From Methylophaga sp. (lineage in GTDB: Bacteria; Pseudomonadota; Gammaproteobacteria; Nitrosococcales; Methylophagaceae), in contig WTAY01000106.1 of the NCBI GenBank assembly GCA_013139345.1, forward strand, positions 1 through 5,864: a stretch of 5,864 nucleotides of DNA. The letters are read 5' to 3'. The notes under the pieces are model-generated. The model worked only from the letters and a program-made list of their open reading frames with translations, was not told the DNA's origin and did not search any database. How positions within the stretch are numbered: position 1 is the first letter of the stretch; every line of letters begins with the position of its first letter. Positions 1 to 5,864 of the stretch are shown piece by piece. The position numbers and the translations under genes were made by a program.

Positions 1-102
1 AAAGCGAGAGGATATAAAATTCAGCATTTCAAAACAATTGCCTATTTACTGACGGGTAAATTAGATTTTTCTAAAATAAATTCAAATTGCTTACCCACTT
101 GA
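1..102 (+). CDS. ISL3-like transposase, C-terminal 33 residues only
   Basis: Frame 1 of the plus strand is open from the window edge to the TGA at 100-102. It reads KARGYK, then TIAYLLTGKLDF, and ends in LPT. This resembles the conserved tail of ISL3-type DDE transposases, in which an ARGYR/ARGFR block is followed by a hydrophobic 'MIYLxAGKL' stretch. The catalytic residues and the DNA-binding domain would be upstream, outside the window. The stop codon touches the terminal inverted repeat, a compact arrangement usual for IS ends. Whether the full transposase is intact cannot be judged here. The match is by memory of the family, over a short segment, but the adjacent inverted repeat and the gene interruption support it. 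Confidence 0.75.
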   Translation, partial: KARGYKIQHFKTIAYLLTGKLDFSKINSNCLPT

Positions 103-116
103 TTTTCAAAAGAGCC
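101..116 (-). repeat. Terminal inverted repeat of the ISL3-like element
   Basis: Read on the minus strand from 116 inward, the bases are GGCTCTTTTGAAAATC. ISL3-family elements typically have imperfect terminal repeats opening with GGCTCTT or GGTTCTT. The outer end abuts recognisable host-gene sequence. The exact inner limit cannot be set without the left end of the IS. Confidence 0.7.
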
Positions 117-124
117 AATAATGG
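117..124. other. Candidate 8-bp target-site duplication (AATAATGG)
   Basis: ISL3-family elements generally duplicate 8 bp of target on insertion. The 8 bases next to the IS end are AATAATGG and belong to the interrupted AlbA_2 gene (codons for A267, I268 and I269 on the minus strand). The second copy would be on the far side of the IS, outside the window, so the duplication itself is predicted and not seen. Confidence 0.4.
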
Positions 125-931
125 CATTAATTACCGCTTCTCGCAAGGCGACAGAATCAATCAGTTTACGCTCTAACCGTTCTGCATCGGTAATTTTAGT
201 GAAAGTTTTATTTTCAATTTTGAGCTTTTCCAATACCGCTTTGGTGGCTGTAACCAAACAGCAAAAACCATATTCTTCATTTTCTAACAGATCAACTCGG
301 CTGGTGCCAGCATATTTAGCGACTTTAATGGAACAGCCATTATTATCGGCCAGTAAATAAGCGGCGTAATTGTATTCACCCTCTTTGGTCAACAGTTCTA
401 AATTATGTGCAAAACGCTGATTCAATTTTAGTGGCGTTTCGTTGTAGTAAATTTTAAGCTGCTCAAAACTTAAATCCTGATAACGTGAAGCGATATTACC
501 AATGGAATGCCGAAGTCGGCGAGCAAATAAATCCTCAATCATCCGCGAAGTCATTGGCTCGCTGGCACTGCCCACCCGAATAAAACAGCCTTTGGGTGAC
601 ATGCCGCGTTTAGCCAGATAATAAGGTTTTTCTAAACCACTGGCCAAAGTAATTTTAATCACAGGCTTCTGGCTGTTATCAAACTCATTATCTACAATCA
701 CATCAAACAAGCCCATAACCGAAGGCATAATATTGTTTTTAAGCCTATCTTTTATAATCAGCTGCAAAGCATCTAAATCAGTCAAACCTATTGCCGCGCC
801 CTGATCATCTACCCCAATATAAATCACCCCACCATCACGATAATTTAAAAAAGCGACTGCTTCTTTTTCTAAGCTATCTGTTAGCTGGCGTTTGAATTCT
901 ATACGGTGGGATTCTATGATCATTTGCCTAT

Positions 932-936
932 TCCTT
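932..936 (-). promoter_or_regulatory. Ribosome binding site of the AlbA_2 gene (AAGGA)
   Basis: On the minus strand AAGGA lies 8 nt before the ATG at 923, and its first base is the last base of the hsdS stop codon (TAA, 938-936). This spacing fits reinitiation or coupled translation after hsdS and supports the choice of start. Confidence 0.7.
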
Positions 937-2222
937 TATTCGGCTTCTGCTGTGGTTTGCATACTGGGTGGGAATTGGATATTTAGGTTTTCTACTGATA
1001 GTTTTCCTGAGATTAGGCGGGGTAAGAGATTATCCCTAGTATTTATTAAATTCATATTTGCTTGTGCCAACAATTGAATTTGATTAAACAAAGGCTTTAC
1101 AACATTATTGAATTCAATTCTTAAATCTTTGGGTGGAACAATTGCTTTAATTGCTGCAAATTTTCCCTTACTTAAATTAGTCATTGTAGCTCCTGTTGCT
1201 CCAAATGCTAATATCGTGCTTTTAAGCATTTTTAATGTAAAAAAAGCCCATTCTAAATCTGCCTCCCTTTTTAAGGATACTGAGTTTATTTGCTGATTAG
1301 TAGAACATTTTCTAGTCGTAATACTCACAACGCCTCCTGTACCTATACAGCTAACACAAATAGAATTTTGCATAATAATTTGTGAAAGTTGAGACATTAA
1401 CCCTTCTTCTGTCAGTTTTTCATCTGTTTCATAAAGAAACATATTACCGTGCATATCAGGCGTTTTAATAAAGGGAATATCTCCACCATAATATTTAATA
1501 TTTGCTGTTGATGGTGTTTTTCCTGTAACAACCTTACCTAGGCTATCAATACGACCTAACGCCCACCCCTTCGGAATCCCTTTTTCAAATTCAGCTGTTT
1601 GATAACCAGGAAAGCGGAAGCGGACAAACCATTCACGGTAGATTTCTTCTGCCATATTTTCCAATAAGGCAATACGGCGTTTATTGTTTTCGATTAGATC
1701 ATCATAAGCCGATAGAATGGCTGCAATTTTCTTTTGAACTTGAATATCAGGCAAACTAATATGCATATTTCTTTGATCGGATAAATTGGCATAATCAGCC
1801 ATATCCGTTGAACTCTTTATTTGATATGCTTGGTTTAAAAATTCAGGCCCTTGCAACCAATAATACAAGTATCTCGGATTAATAACCTTATTATTTTTCA
1901 CTCTCCAATAACAAAGCTGAGGAGAGTAAACAAACATCCCCGTCTTTTTATCGACAAATGCTACTCTGCCAAAAGTCCCTTTCGTTGTGATTACACAGTC
2001 ACCAATATTCGCAAGCTTATTTTTAGCTTTGTGAACATTTTTTTCACTTAATAAATCAGCCAACTCAAACTGAAACCCATTTTTAATATTCCCAGCTCTA
2101 GCAAATGGAAGTCCTGTTAAACTAAATTCACTATTTTTTGCACGATACCCATCCCCAATTTCTAAAACTCCTGTTTTTATTAAAGTAGCATTCTTATATA
2201 TTTTCCAAGCAAGCTTTTTCAT
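936..2222 (-). CDS. hsdS: Type I restriction-modification specificity subunit HsdS
   Basis: HsdS provides sequence recognition for the type I methyltransferase (M2S) and the restriction complex (R2M2S). The 428-residue length is normal. The layout is the classic one: target-recognition domain 1 (about 1-158), a conserved helical spacer (about 160-208) containing KKIAAILSAYDDLIENNKRR and then REWFVRFRFPG, target-recognition domain 2 (about 215-365), and a C-terminal conserved helix (about 369-413) with NTRDNLLPRLISGKL. TRD2 has the common block VTGKTPST, then YYGGDIPFIKTPDM, and SCIGTGGVVSIT. Each TRD reads one half of a bipartite site; the site cannot be inferred from sequence. The start lies 8 nt after the hsdM stop and has no clear Shine-Dalgarno, so translation is probably coupled to hsdM. 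The TRD-coding parts are clearly more AT-rich than the spacer, as expected if recognition domains are exchanged between strains. The frame is intact. Confidence 0.95.
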   Translation of the reverse strand: MKKLAWKIYKNATLIKTGVLEIGDGYRAKNSEFSLTGLPFARAGNIKNGFQFELADLLSEKNVHKAKNKLANIGDCVITTKGTFGRVAFVDKKTGMFVYSPQLCYWRVKNNKVINPRYLYYWLQGPEFLNQAYQIKSSTDMADYANLSDQRNMHISLPDIQVQKKIAAILSAYDDLIENNKRRIALLENMAEEIYREWFVRFRFPGYQTAEFEKGIPKGWALGRIDSLGKVVTGKTPSTANIKYYGGDIPFIKTPDMHGNMFLYETDEKLTEEGLMSQLSQIIMQNSICVSCIGTGGVVSITTRKCSTNQQINSVSLKREADLEWAFFTLKMLKSTILAFGATGATMTNLSKGKFAAIKAIVPPKDLRIEFNNVVKPLFNQIQLLAQANMNLINTRDNLLPRLISGKLSVENLNIQFPPSMQTTAEAE

Positions 2223-2230
2223 AAGGTAAA

Positions 2231-4447
2231 CTATGAAATTAAGGAAAGTAAGTTATGAGAAATAACTTTATCAAGATCTTTTGACTCTTTATTCAGTAAT
2301 AAAAATTTTTCATGCTGTTCATAAAGATCACGTAGAAACTCCTCTTCACTCTTACCATCCTCCTCAATCACCACTCCAACATAACGCCCAGGGTTTAAGG
2401 AATAATCCTGCTCTTTCACCTCTTCCTGACTGGCTAATTTACATAAACCCGTGACATCCTCATATTCTGCTTGAGGAAACCGCTCTTGCAACCAATGAAT
2501 ATGCAAATAAAAACTTTCAGAATGCTTTATTTCTTTATGCAACAGCTCTAAAGCTTCTTTTAACTTTTTAGTTTCACGATCCGTAGTACCGCGTTTACCT
2601 TTGGCTTTTTCAGCTTCGGTTTTGGCTTTCTCATGCTGGCGAACTATTTTATCTAGCTGTTTTAAACCTGTATGTAACGATTCAAAAAAAGGATCAAAGG
2701 TTTTACGTAAGCTATGTTGCTGTTTATTTCTTGAGCTAACACTGGCATAAGAAGCGCTTGCTTCGGCAATACTCCCCTGCATTTCTGGTTCCCACGCTCC
2801 TGCGTGGGAATCCATATCGGACTTTGTTGCTGATTCGGTCTGCATTCCCACGCTGGAGCGTGGGAACGAGGTATCCACAGAACTTTTCATTCCAGTTTTA
2901 CCACGATAAACACGATAACTTTTTTGCAGTTTATCCAATCCTTGCCATTGTTTAACTAAATCAGCTACAGCAAGCTTGCCCTGTTGATCATCCAATACTT
3001 CTGTTAATTGTTCGCTCAGCGACTTAATATGTTGTTGATTGTCTATTAACTGCGCCATGCCTTTGGCAAAGTAGCTATCAATTAAACGAATAAATGCGCC
3101 ACAGTTGCCTTTATGTAATTTACTGATAATGGCAATATTAGAAACTTGCTGTTGATTAAATTCACGATGGGCGCGGTCAATTTGGGTAAAGATATTACGC
3201 GCATCTATAAACAGTAATTTATCGTCTTGTTTATCTTTATCAAAAAACCATAAGGTCGCGGGTAATGTGACGGTATAGAACATATTTGATGGCAAGGTCA
3301 ACATGCCATAAATCAAATTATTTTCGATTAAGGTTTTGCGAATATCCGCTTCACTATGCCGCGCATCAGAGGCTGAATTAGCCATTACCAATGCGGCACG
3401 ACCTTTATCTTTTAAGGAAGTCGCAAATAGATTAATCCATAAATAGTTAGCATTAGGAACGGTTTCTTTACCTTCTTCATTTTTTTTAACTTTGGTCTTT
3501 TTACGCGGAACACCATAAGTATTAAATCGCGCATCGGCTTCTACAGTAGCAATTGGCACGTCATCCACATTAAAGGGTGGATTAGCCATTACAAAGTCAA
3601 ATTTTCCAAAACCATTGTAGGGGTCTTCGGCATAACTATTGGCTTGTTTTACCTCGCCACGCAAACCATTAACCGCTAGGTTCATTTTTGCCAGTTTAAC
3701 GGTATCTAAGGTTTTTTCCTGTCCGTAAACATAAAGCTGATCTTCTTCATATAATTCACCCAATGCTTTTAATTCATCTCGGTGCTGTTCAACAAAGTGT
3801 TGTGATTGCACAAACATACCGCCAGAGCCACAAGCAGGGTCGTAGACAGTGCCTTTATAGGGTTCAATTATCTCTACCATTAAGCGCACAACCGAAGTCG
3901 GGGTAAAAAACTGTCCTCCGCCCTGCCCTTCTGCCAAGGCAAAGTTACCTAAAAAGTATTCGTAAATTTTGCCTAAAATATCACCACTGGCATCGCGTGG
4001 AATATTAGAAAAGGTTTTTAATAATTGTGCAGGAATGGTTTTATCTGTACGGGTAAGAGGTACATATTCATCTTTGGGCAAAATGCCTTCTAATTCTTTT
4101 TTATACTTCTCAATATCTAACATCGCTTCTTTAATCTTTTTAGCGACATCTTCTTTTTCTGGCAGGTTTAATAAATAACTGTATCGCGCATGAGGCGGCA
4201 GATAAAAACCACATTTCTCAATAGCTATTTCATCTATGGATTTTTCTCGGCGAGTGCCTGTGAGTTTGGCAAATTCTGCATTAATCGCCTGCTCTGCCCG
4301 TGCGTAGTTATTATCAGCAAATTTTAAAAAAATCAGCCCTAATACGGGGGTGGCATATTCGGTGGATTTTAAGTCTGTGTTGGCTCTAAGGTTATCAGCT
4401 GCTGACCACAGATCCTTTTCTAGTTGCTTGAGTTGTTCTGTGTTCAT
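2231..4447 (-). CDS. hsdM: Type I restriction-modification DNA methyltransferase subunit HsdM (N6-adenine)
   Basis: HsdM transfers a methyl group from S-adenosylmethionine to adenine N6 at the site chosen by HsdS. The N-terminal HsdM domain (about 1-145) opens with a run containing KDLWSAADNLR and YATPVLGLIFLKFAD. The methyltransferase core (about 150-440) has GQFFTPTSVVRLM, the SAM-binding motif I DPACGSGG (203-210) and catalytic motif IV NPPF (289-292). The C-terminal part (about 575-738) is helix-rich, with HWLQERFPQAEYEDVTGLCKLA and LNPGRYVGV. The catalytic residues look intact. Oddly, residues about 514-570 do not resemble the family; 527-554 of these are encoded by a pair of REP-like palindromes. 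This makes the protein (738 residues) longer than the roughly 680-700 I would expect. The insert lies in the linker between the core and the C-terminal helices, where it may be tolerated. The ATG at 4447 gives the full conserved N-terminus; only a weak purine-rich stretch (AAGATAAGATAG) precedes it. Confidence 0.95.
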   Translation of the reverse strand: MNTEQLKQLEKDLWSAADNLRANTDLKSTEYATPVLGLIFLKFADNNYARAEQAINAEFAKLTGTRREKSIDEIAIEKCGFYLPPHARYSYLLNLPEKEDVAKKIKEAMLDIEKYKKELEGILPKDEYVPLTRTDKTIPAQLLKTFSNIPRDASGDILGKIYEYFLGNFALAEGQGGGQFFTPTSVVRLMVEIIEPYKGTVYDPACGSGGMFVQSQHFVEQHRDELKALGELYEEDQLYVYGQEKTLDTVKLAKMNLAVNGLRGEVKQANSYAEDPYNGFGKFDFVMANPPFNVDDVPIATVEADARFNTYGVPRKKTKVKKNEEGKETVPNANYLWINLFATSLKDKGRAALVMANSASDARHSEADIRKTLIENNLIYGMLTLPSNMFYTVTLPATLWFFDKDKQDDKLLFIDARNIFTQIDRAHREFNQQQVSNIAIISKLHKGNCGAFIRLIDSYFAKGMAQLIDNQQHIKSLSEQLTEVLDDQQGKLAVADLVKQWQGLDKLQKSYRVYRGKTGMKSSVDTSFPRSSVGMQTESATKSDMDSHAGAWEPEMQGSIAEASASYASVSSRNKQQHSLRKTFDPFFESLHTGLKQLDKIVRQHEKAKTEAEKAKGKRGTTDRETKKLKEALELLHKEIKHSESFYLHIHWLQERFPQAEYEDVTGLCKLASQEEVKEQDYSLNPGRYVGVVIEEDGKSEEEFLRDLYEQHEKFLLLNKESKDLDKVISHNLLSLIS
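2788..2867. repeat. Pair of inverted REP-like palindromes inside hsdM
   Basis: Two hairpins sit in opposite orientation. The first has TTCCCACGC (2789-2797), loop TCCT, and GCGTGGGAA (2802-2810). The second has TTCCCACGCT (2845-2854), GG, and AGCGTGGGAA (2857-2866). Reversing the second unit gives GTTCCCACGCTCCAGCGTGG, against GTTCCCACGCTCCTGCGTGG in the first: one difference in 20 bases. The 35-nt spacer (2810-2845) is unpaired. The GTTCCCACGCTCCAGCGTGGGAA type recurs in many gammaproteobacterial genomes, from memory. The minus strand reads it without stops as hsdM residues 527-554 (SFPRSSVG through AGAWEP). It resembles a BIME-type arrangement, but no mobilising transposase is visible. Confidence 0.85.
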
Positions 4448-4477
4448 CTATCTTATCTTGAATGCTTTTAGATAATT

Positions 4478-4551
4478 GTAGGAGGGGCCTATTGGCCGCG
4501 ACTGTTCTTGATCTTGAGTTGATCCGGTCGCGGCCAATAGGCCCCTCCTAC
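4478..4551. repeat. Perfect 25-bp inverted repeat, probable dimeric REP element, between ybiT and hsdM
   Basis: The arms at 4478-4502 and 4527-4551 are exact reverse complements, separated by 24 nt. Each arm starts (outer end) with GTAGGAGGGGCC and holds its own small hairpin, GGCC-TATT-GGCC. An outer GTAG next to a short imperfect palindrome is typical of REP sequences mobilised by RAYT (TnpA-REP) transposases, and two units facing each other make a BIME-like pair. The GTAGGAGCGGC-type head is common in gammaproteobacterial repeats, from memory. As RNA, the whole unit would fold into one long hairpin, which could stabilise the ybiT 3' end or dampen read-through into hsdM. Confidence 0.85.
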
Positions 4552-4559
4552 CTTTTTTT
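4478..4559 (+). terminator. Possible intrinsic terminator formed by the REP hairpin and a T7 run
   Basis: On the plus strand the 25-bp stem is followed after one base by seven Ts (4553-4559), which has the form of a Rho-independent terminator. It would act on transcripts running antisense to hsdM and toward ybiT; no plus-strand gene here obviously needs it. In the direction of ybiT transcription (minus) the stem is followed only by AATTATCT, a weak U tract, so ybiT termination there is uncertain. The hairpin strength is clear; the function is inferred. Confidence 0.35.
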
Positions 4560-4560
4560 G

Positions 4561-5864
4561 CTAGCTTTGCTTTTGGCTATCTAGGTAATCTTCATAGGTT
4601 CCACGGAAATCTACGATACCTGTTGGGGTCATTTCTATCACTCGTGTGGCTAACGATGATACAAATTCTCTATCATGACTGACAAAAATCAAGGTGCCAT
4701 CGTAATTTTCTAAGGCTAAATTTAATGATTCAATTGATTCCATATCTAAATGGTTTGTTGGCTCATCTAATAGCATGATATTTGCACGTTGTAACATCAG
4801 CTTGCCAAAAATCATCCGACCTTTCTCTCCTCCAGATAGCACCCCGACTTTTTTCTCAAGATCATCTTGAGAGAATAATAAGCGCCCTAAAGTACCGCGA
4901 ATAGCTTGGTCGTCATCCTTTGGTTTACGCCATTGATCCATCCAGGGAATTAATGACTCATTCCCTTCAAATTCAGGCGCATGATCTTGTGCGCAATAAC
5001 TAATATCTGCATTTTCTGACCATTTAACAAAACCTGCTGATGGCAGCACTTCACCCATCAAACATTTTAATAGGGTTGTTTTACCAATACCGTTCGGACC
5101 GATAATGGCGACACGCTCCCCTACCTCTACCATTAAATTTAATTCTTTAAACAGTTCAGTCTCGTAACTTTTACCCAAACCGTCAACTTCTAGGGCTAAA
5201 CGATGCAGTTTTTTATCTTGTTCAAAACGGATAAAAGGATTTTGACGGCTTGAAGGTTTTATCTCATCTAAACTAATTTTATCTAGCCTTTTAGCTCTTG
5301 ATGTTGCCTGTTTTGATTTTGAGGCATTGGCTGAAAATCGACTCACAAAGGCTTTAAGCTCTGAAATTTGCGCCTTCTTTTTAGCATTTTCTGACTGCAT
5401 ACTTTCAATAACTTGCGTTGCAGCTGTCATATAATCATCATACGAACCTGGGTAAACACGAATCTCACCATAATCTAAATCAGCCATATGGCTACAAACA
5501 CTATTTAAAAAGTGTCTATCATGCGAAATAATAACCATGGTGCAATTACGCTCATTTAACACGCCTTCTAACCAGCGAATCGCGTTAATATCCAAGTTGT
5601 TTGTTGGCTCATCAAGTAACATGACATCGGGCTCTGAAAACAAGGCCTGCGCTAACAATACCCGTAATTTCCAACCTGGTGCCACTTCACTCATTAGGCC
5701 ATAATGTTGTTCTACATCAATCCCCACACCAGCTAATAACTCACCTGCACGGGCTTCTGCGGTATAACCATCCATTTCTGCAAATTCAGATTCCAGCTCT
5801 GCTGCACGCATACCATCTTCTTCTGTCATCTCCGGATTGGCATAAATAGCATCACGTTCTGCCT
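4561..5864 (-). CDS. ybiT: ABC-F family ATPase YbiT (5' end beyond window)
   Basis: ABC-F proteins are soluble twin-ATPase factors that bind the ribosome E site; YbiT is one of the E. coli paralogues, with a less defined role than EttA. The frame stays open past the ATG at 5829 to the window edge, adding 11 codons (AERDAIYANPE) that match E. coli YbiT just before its MSEEDG. That Met therefore corresponds to about residue 108 and is not the start; about 96 residues, with Walker A of the first domain, are missing at the edge. Numbering from that Met: signature 1 MSEVAPGWKLR (46-56), Walker B1 LLDEPTNNLD (71-80), linker (about 139-200) with SRFSANASKSKQATSRAKR, Walker A2 GPNGIGKTT (244-252), signature 2 LSGGEKGR (331-338), Walker B2 LLDEPTNHLD (353-362) and switch SHDRE (384-388). 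No C-terminal extension is present, as in E. coli. It is probably a core chromosomal gene flanking the restriction locus. Confidence 0.95.
   Translation of the reverse strand, partial: AERDAIYANPEMTEEDGMRAAELESEFAEMDGYTAEARAGELLAGVGIDVEQHYGLMSEVAPGWKLRVLLAQALFSEPDVMLLDEPTNNLDINAIRWLEGVLNERNCTMVIISHDRHFLNSVCSHMADLDYGEIRVYPGSYDDYMTAATQVIESMQSENAKKKAQISELKAFVSRFSANASKSKQATSRAKRLDKISLDEIKPSSRQNPFIRFEQDKKLHRLALEVDGLGKSYETELFKELNLMVEVGERVAIIGPNGIGKTTLLKCLMGEVLPSAGFVKWSENADISYCAQDHAPEFEGNESLIPWMDQWRKPKDDDQAIRGTLGRLLFSQDDLEKKVGVLSGGEKGRMIFGKLMLQRANIMLLDEPTNHLDMESIESLNLALENYDGTLIFVSHDREFVSSLATRVIEMTPTGIVDFRGTYEDYLDSQKQS

Larger units (their letters stand above)
1..116 (+). mobile_element. Right end of an ISL3-like insertion sequence (rest beyond left edge)
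   Basis: Two independent signals mark this as the end of an IS. The plus strand encodes a transposase C-terminus that stops at 100-102. Immediately after it, read inward from 116 on the minus strand, the sequence begins GGCTCTTTTGAAAATC, which fits the GGCTCTT-type terminal repeats of the ISL3 family. The boundary at 116/117 also coincides exactly with the point where the neighbouring AlbA_2 gene loses its family sequence. The transposase runs opposite to the host operon. The left end of the IS, most of the transposase and the second target-site copy are outside the window, so the family assignment is good but not proven. Confidence 0.8.
42..923 (-). pseudogene. Schlafen/AlbA_2-domain (RecG-like N-terminus) gene, 3' part cut off by an IS
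   Basis: Residues about 3-120 form an AlbA_2 (Schlafen-type) putative nucleic-acid-binding domain: ESHRIEFK at the start, then FLNYRDGGVIYIGVDDQG, a signature of the family often labelled 'ATP-dependent DNA helicase RecG-like' or 'putative DNA binding domain'. The middle part resembles full-length members up to VALREAVINAI (residues 258-268). There the family normally continues with HNDY and a GHKL-like ATPase-related region; full-length members are roughly 450-500 residues. Here the match stops at residue 269, exactly at the IS end (116/117). Residues 270-293 and the TAG at 42-44 are antisense IS sequence. The start at 923 is firm: the family motif begins within four residues and a good Shine-Dalgarno precedes it. 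Members often sit inside type I restriction-modification operons, where their role is unsettled. The truncated product probably lacks full function. Confidence 0.85.

Noticed and set aside
1..41. Small minus-strand start at 27 (MLNFISSRF, running off the edge)
   Set aside because: It is antisense to the transposase tail, has no convincing ribosome binding site and is only nine codons long in the window.
42..130. Simple frameshift or natural short version of the AlbA_2 protein
   Set aside because: I looked for the expected HNDY-like continuation in the other minus-strand frames and did not find it. An IS end and a transposase tail explain the sequence instead.
1108..2051. Short plus-strand open frames opposite hsdS
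   Set aside because: They are chance frames in AT-rich antisense sequence, with no recognisable domains; hsdS motifs run through the whole region on the minus strand.
2788..2867. CRISPR-like repeat pair
   Set aside because: The two units are inverted relative to each other and only two exist, with no regular spacer series and no cas genes; a REP-type pair fits better.
2758..2955. Open frame on the plus strand containing FPRWSVGTR and VPTLLRGNP
   Set aside because: These peptides are the translation of the REP-like palindromes on the antisense strand of hsdM. The flanks have no protein-like features or ribosome binding site, and hsdM is clearly the real gene.
4475..4480. TACAAT on the minus strand as a -10 box for hsdM
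   Set aside because: The hexamer is good, but the corresponding -35 position falls in the REP stem (AGTCGC), which does not resemble TTGACA. I could not support a promoter call.
5827..5829. ATG at 5829 as the start of the ABC-F gene
   Set aside because: The frame remains open upstream to the window edge and those 11 codons match YbiT; the first Walker A motif would be lost. It is an internal methionine.

Overview
The window looks like chromosomal DNA of a moderately AT-rich gammaproteobacterium. The best clue is the right-hand gene, a close relative of Escherichia coli YbiT. Two kinds of REP-like palindromic repeat also occur, of types I associate with gammaproteobacteria such as Methylococcales or Thiotrichales; that placement is from memory and is weak. 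All full-size genes lie on the minus strand, so the gene order reads from right to left.

Layout in transcription order. (1) 5864-4561: ybiT, an ABC-F ATPase, with its first roughly 96 codons beyond the right edge. (2) 4560-4448: a short intergenic gap mostly filled by a perfect 25-bp inverted repeat with a 24-nt loop, best read as two REP units in opposite orientation. (3) 4447-2231: hsdM, the methyltransferase subunit of a type I restriction-modification system. It carries a second, unrelated pair of REP-like palindromes (2788-2867) that is read through in frame inside the coding sequence. (4) 2222-936: hsdS, the specificity subunit, with two AT-rich target-recognition domains around a more GC-rich conserved spacer. 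(5) 923-117: the 5' part of a Schlafen/AlbA_2-type gene, starting 12 nt after hsdS. (6) 116-1: the right end of an ISL3-like insertion sequence. The last 33 codons of its transposase lie on the plus strand and its terminal inverted repeat ends at 116. This IS has cut the AlbA_2 gene, whose apparent last 24 codons and stop are only antisense IS sequence.

How the genes fit together: hsdM, hsdS and the AlbA_2 gene form one tightly spaced operon (8-nt and 12-nt gaps). HsdM and HsdS together would make a site-specific adenine methyltransferase. The restriction subunit HsdR is not in the window; if it lies downstream, as is common, it is beyond the IS, which sits in opposite orientation and could be polar. 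The locus could therefore now be a methylation-only remnant, but this cannot be decided from the window. I see no sign of an entirely new system. The notable points are the IS disruption and the REP-type invasion of hsdM.
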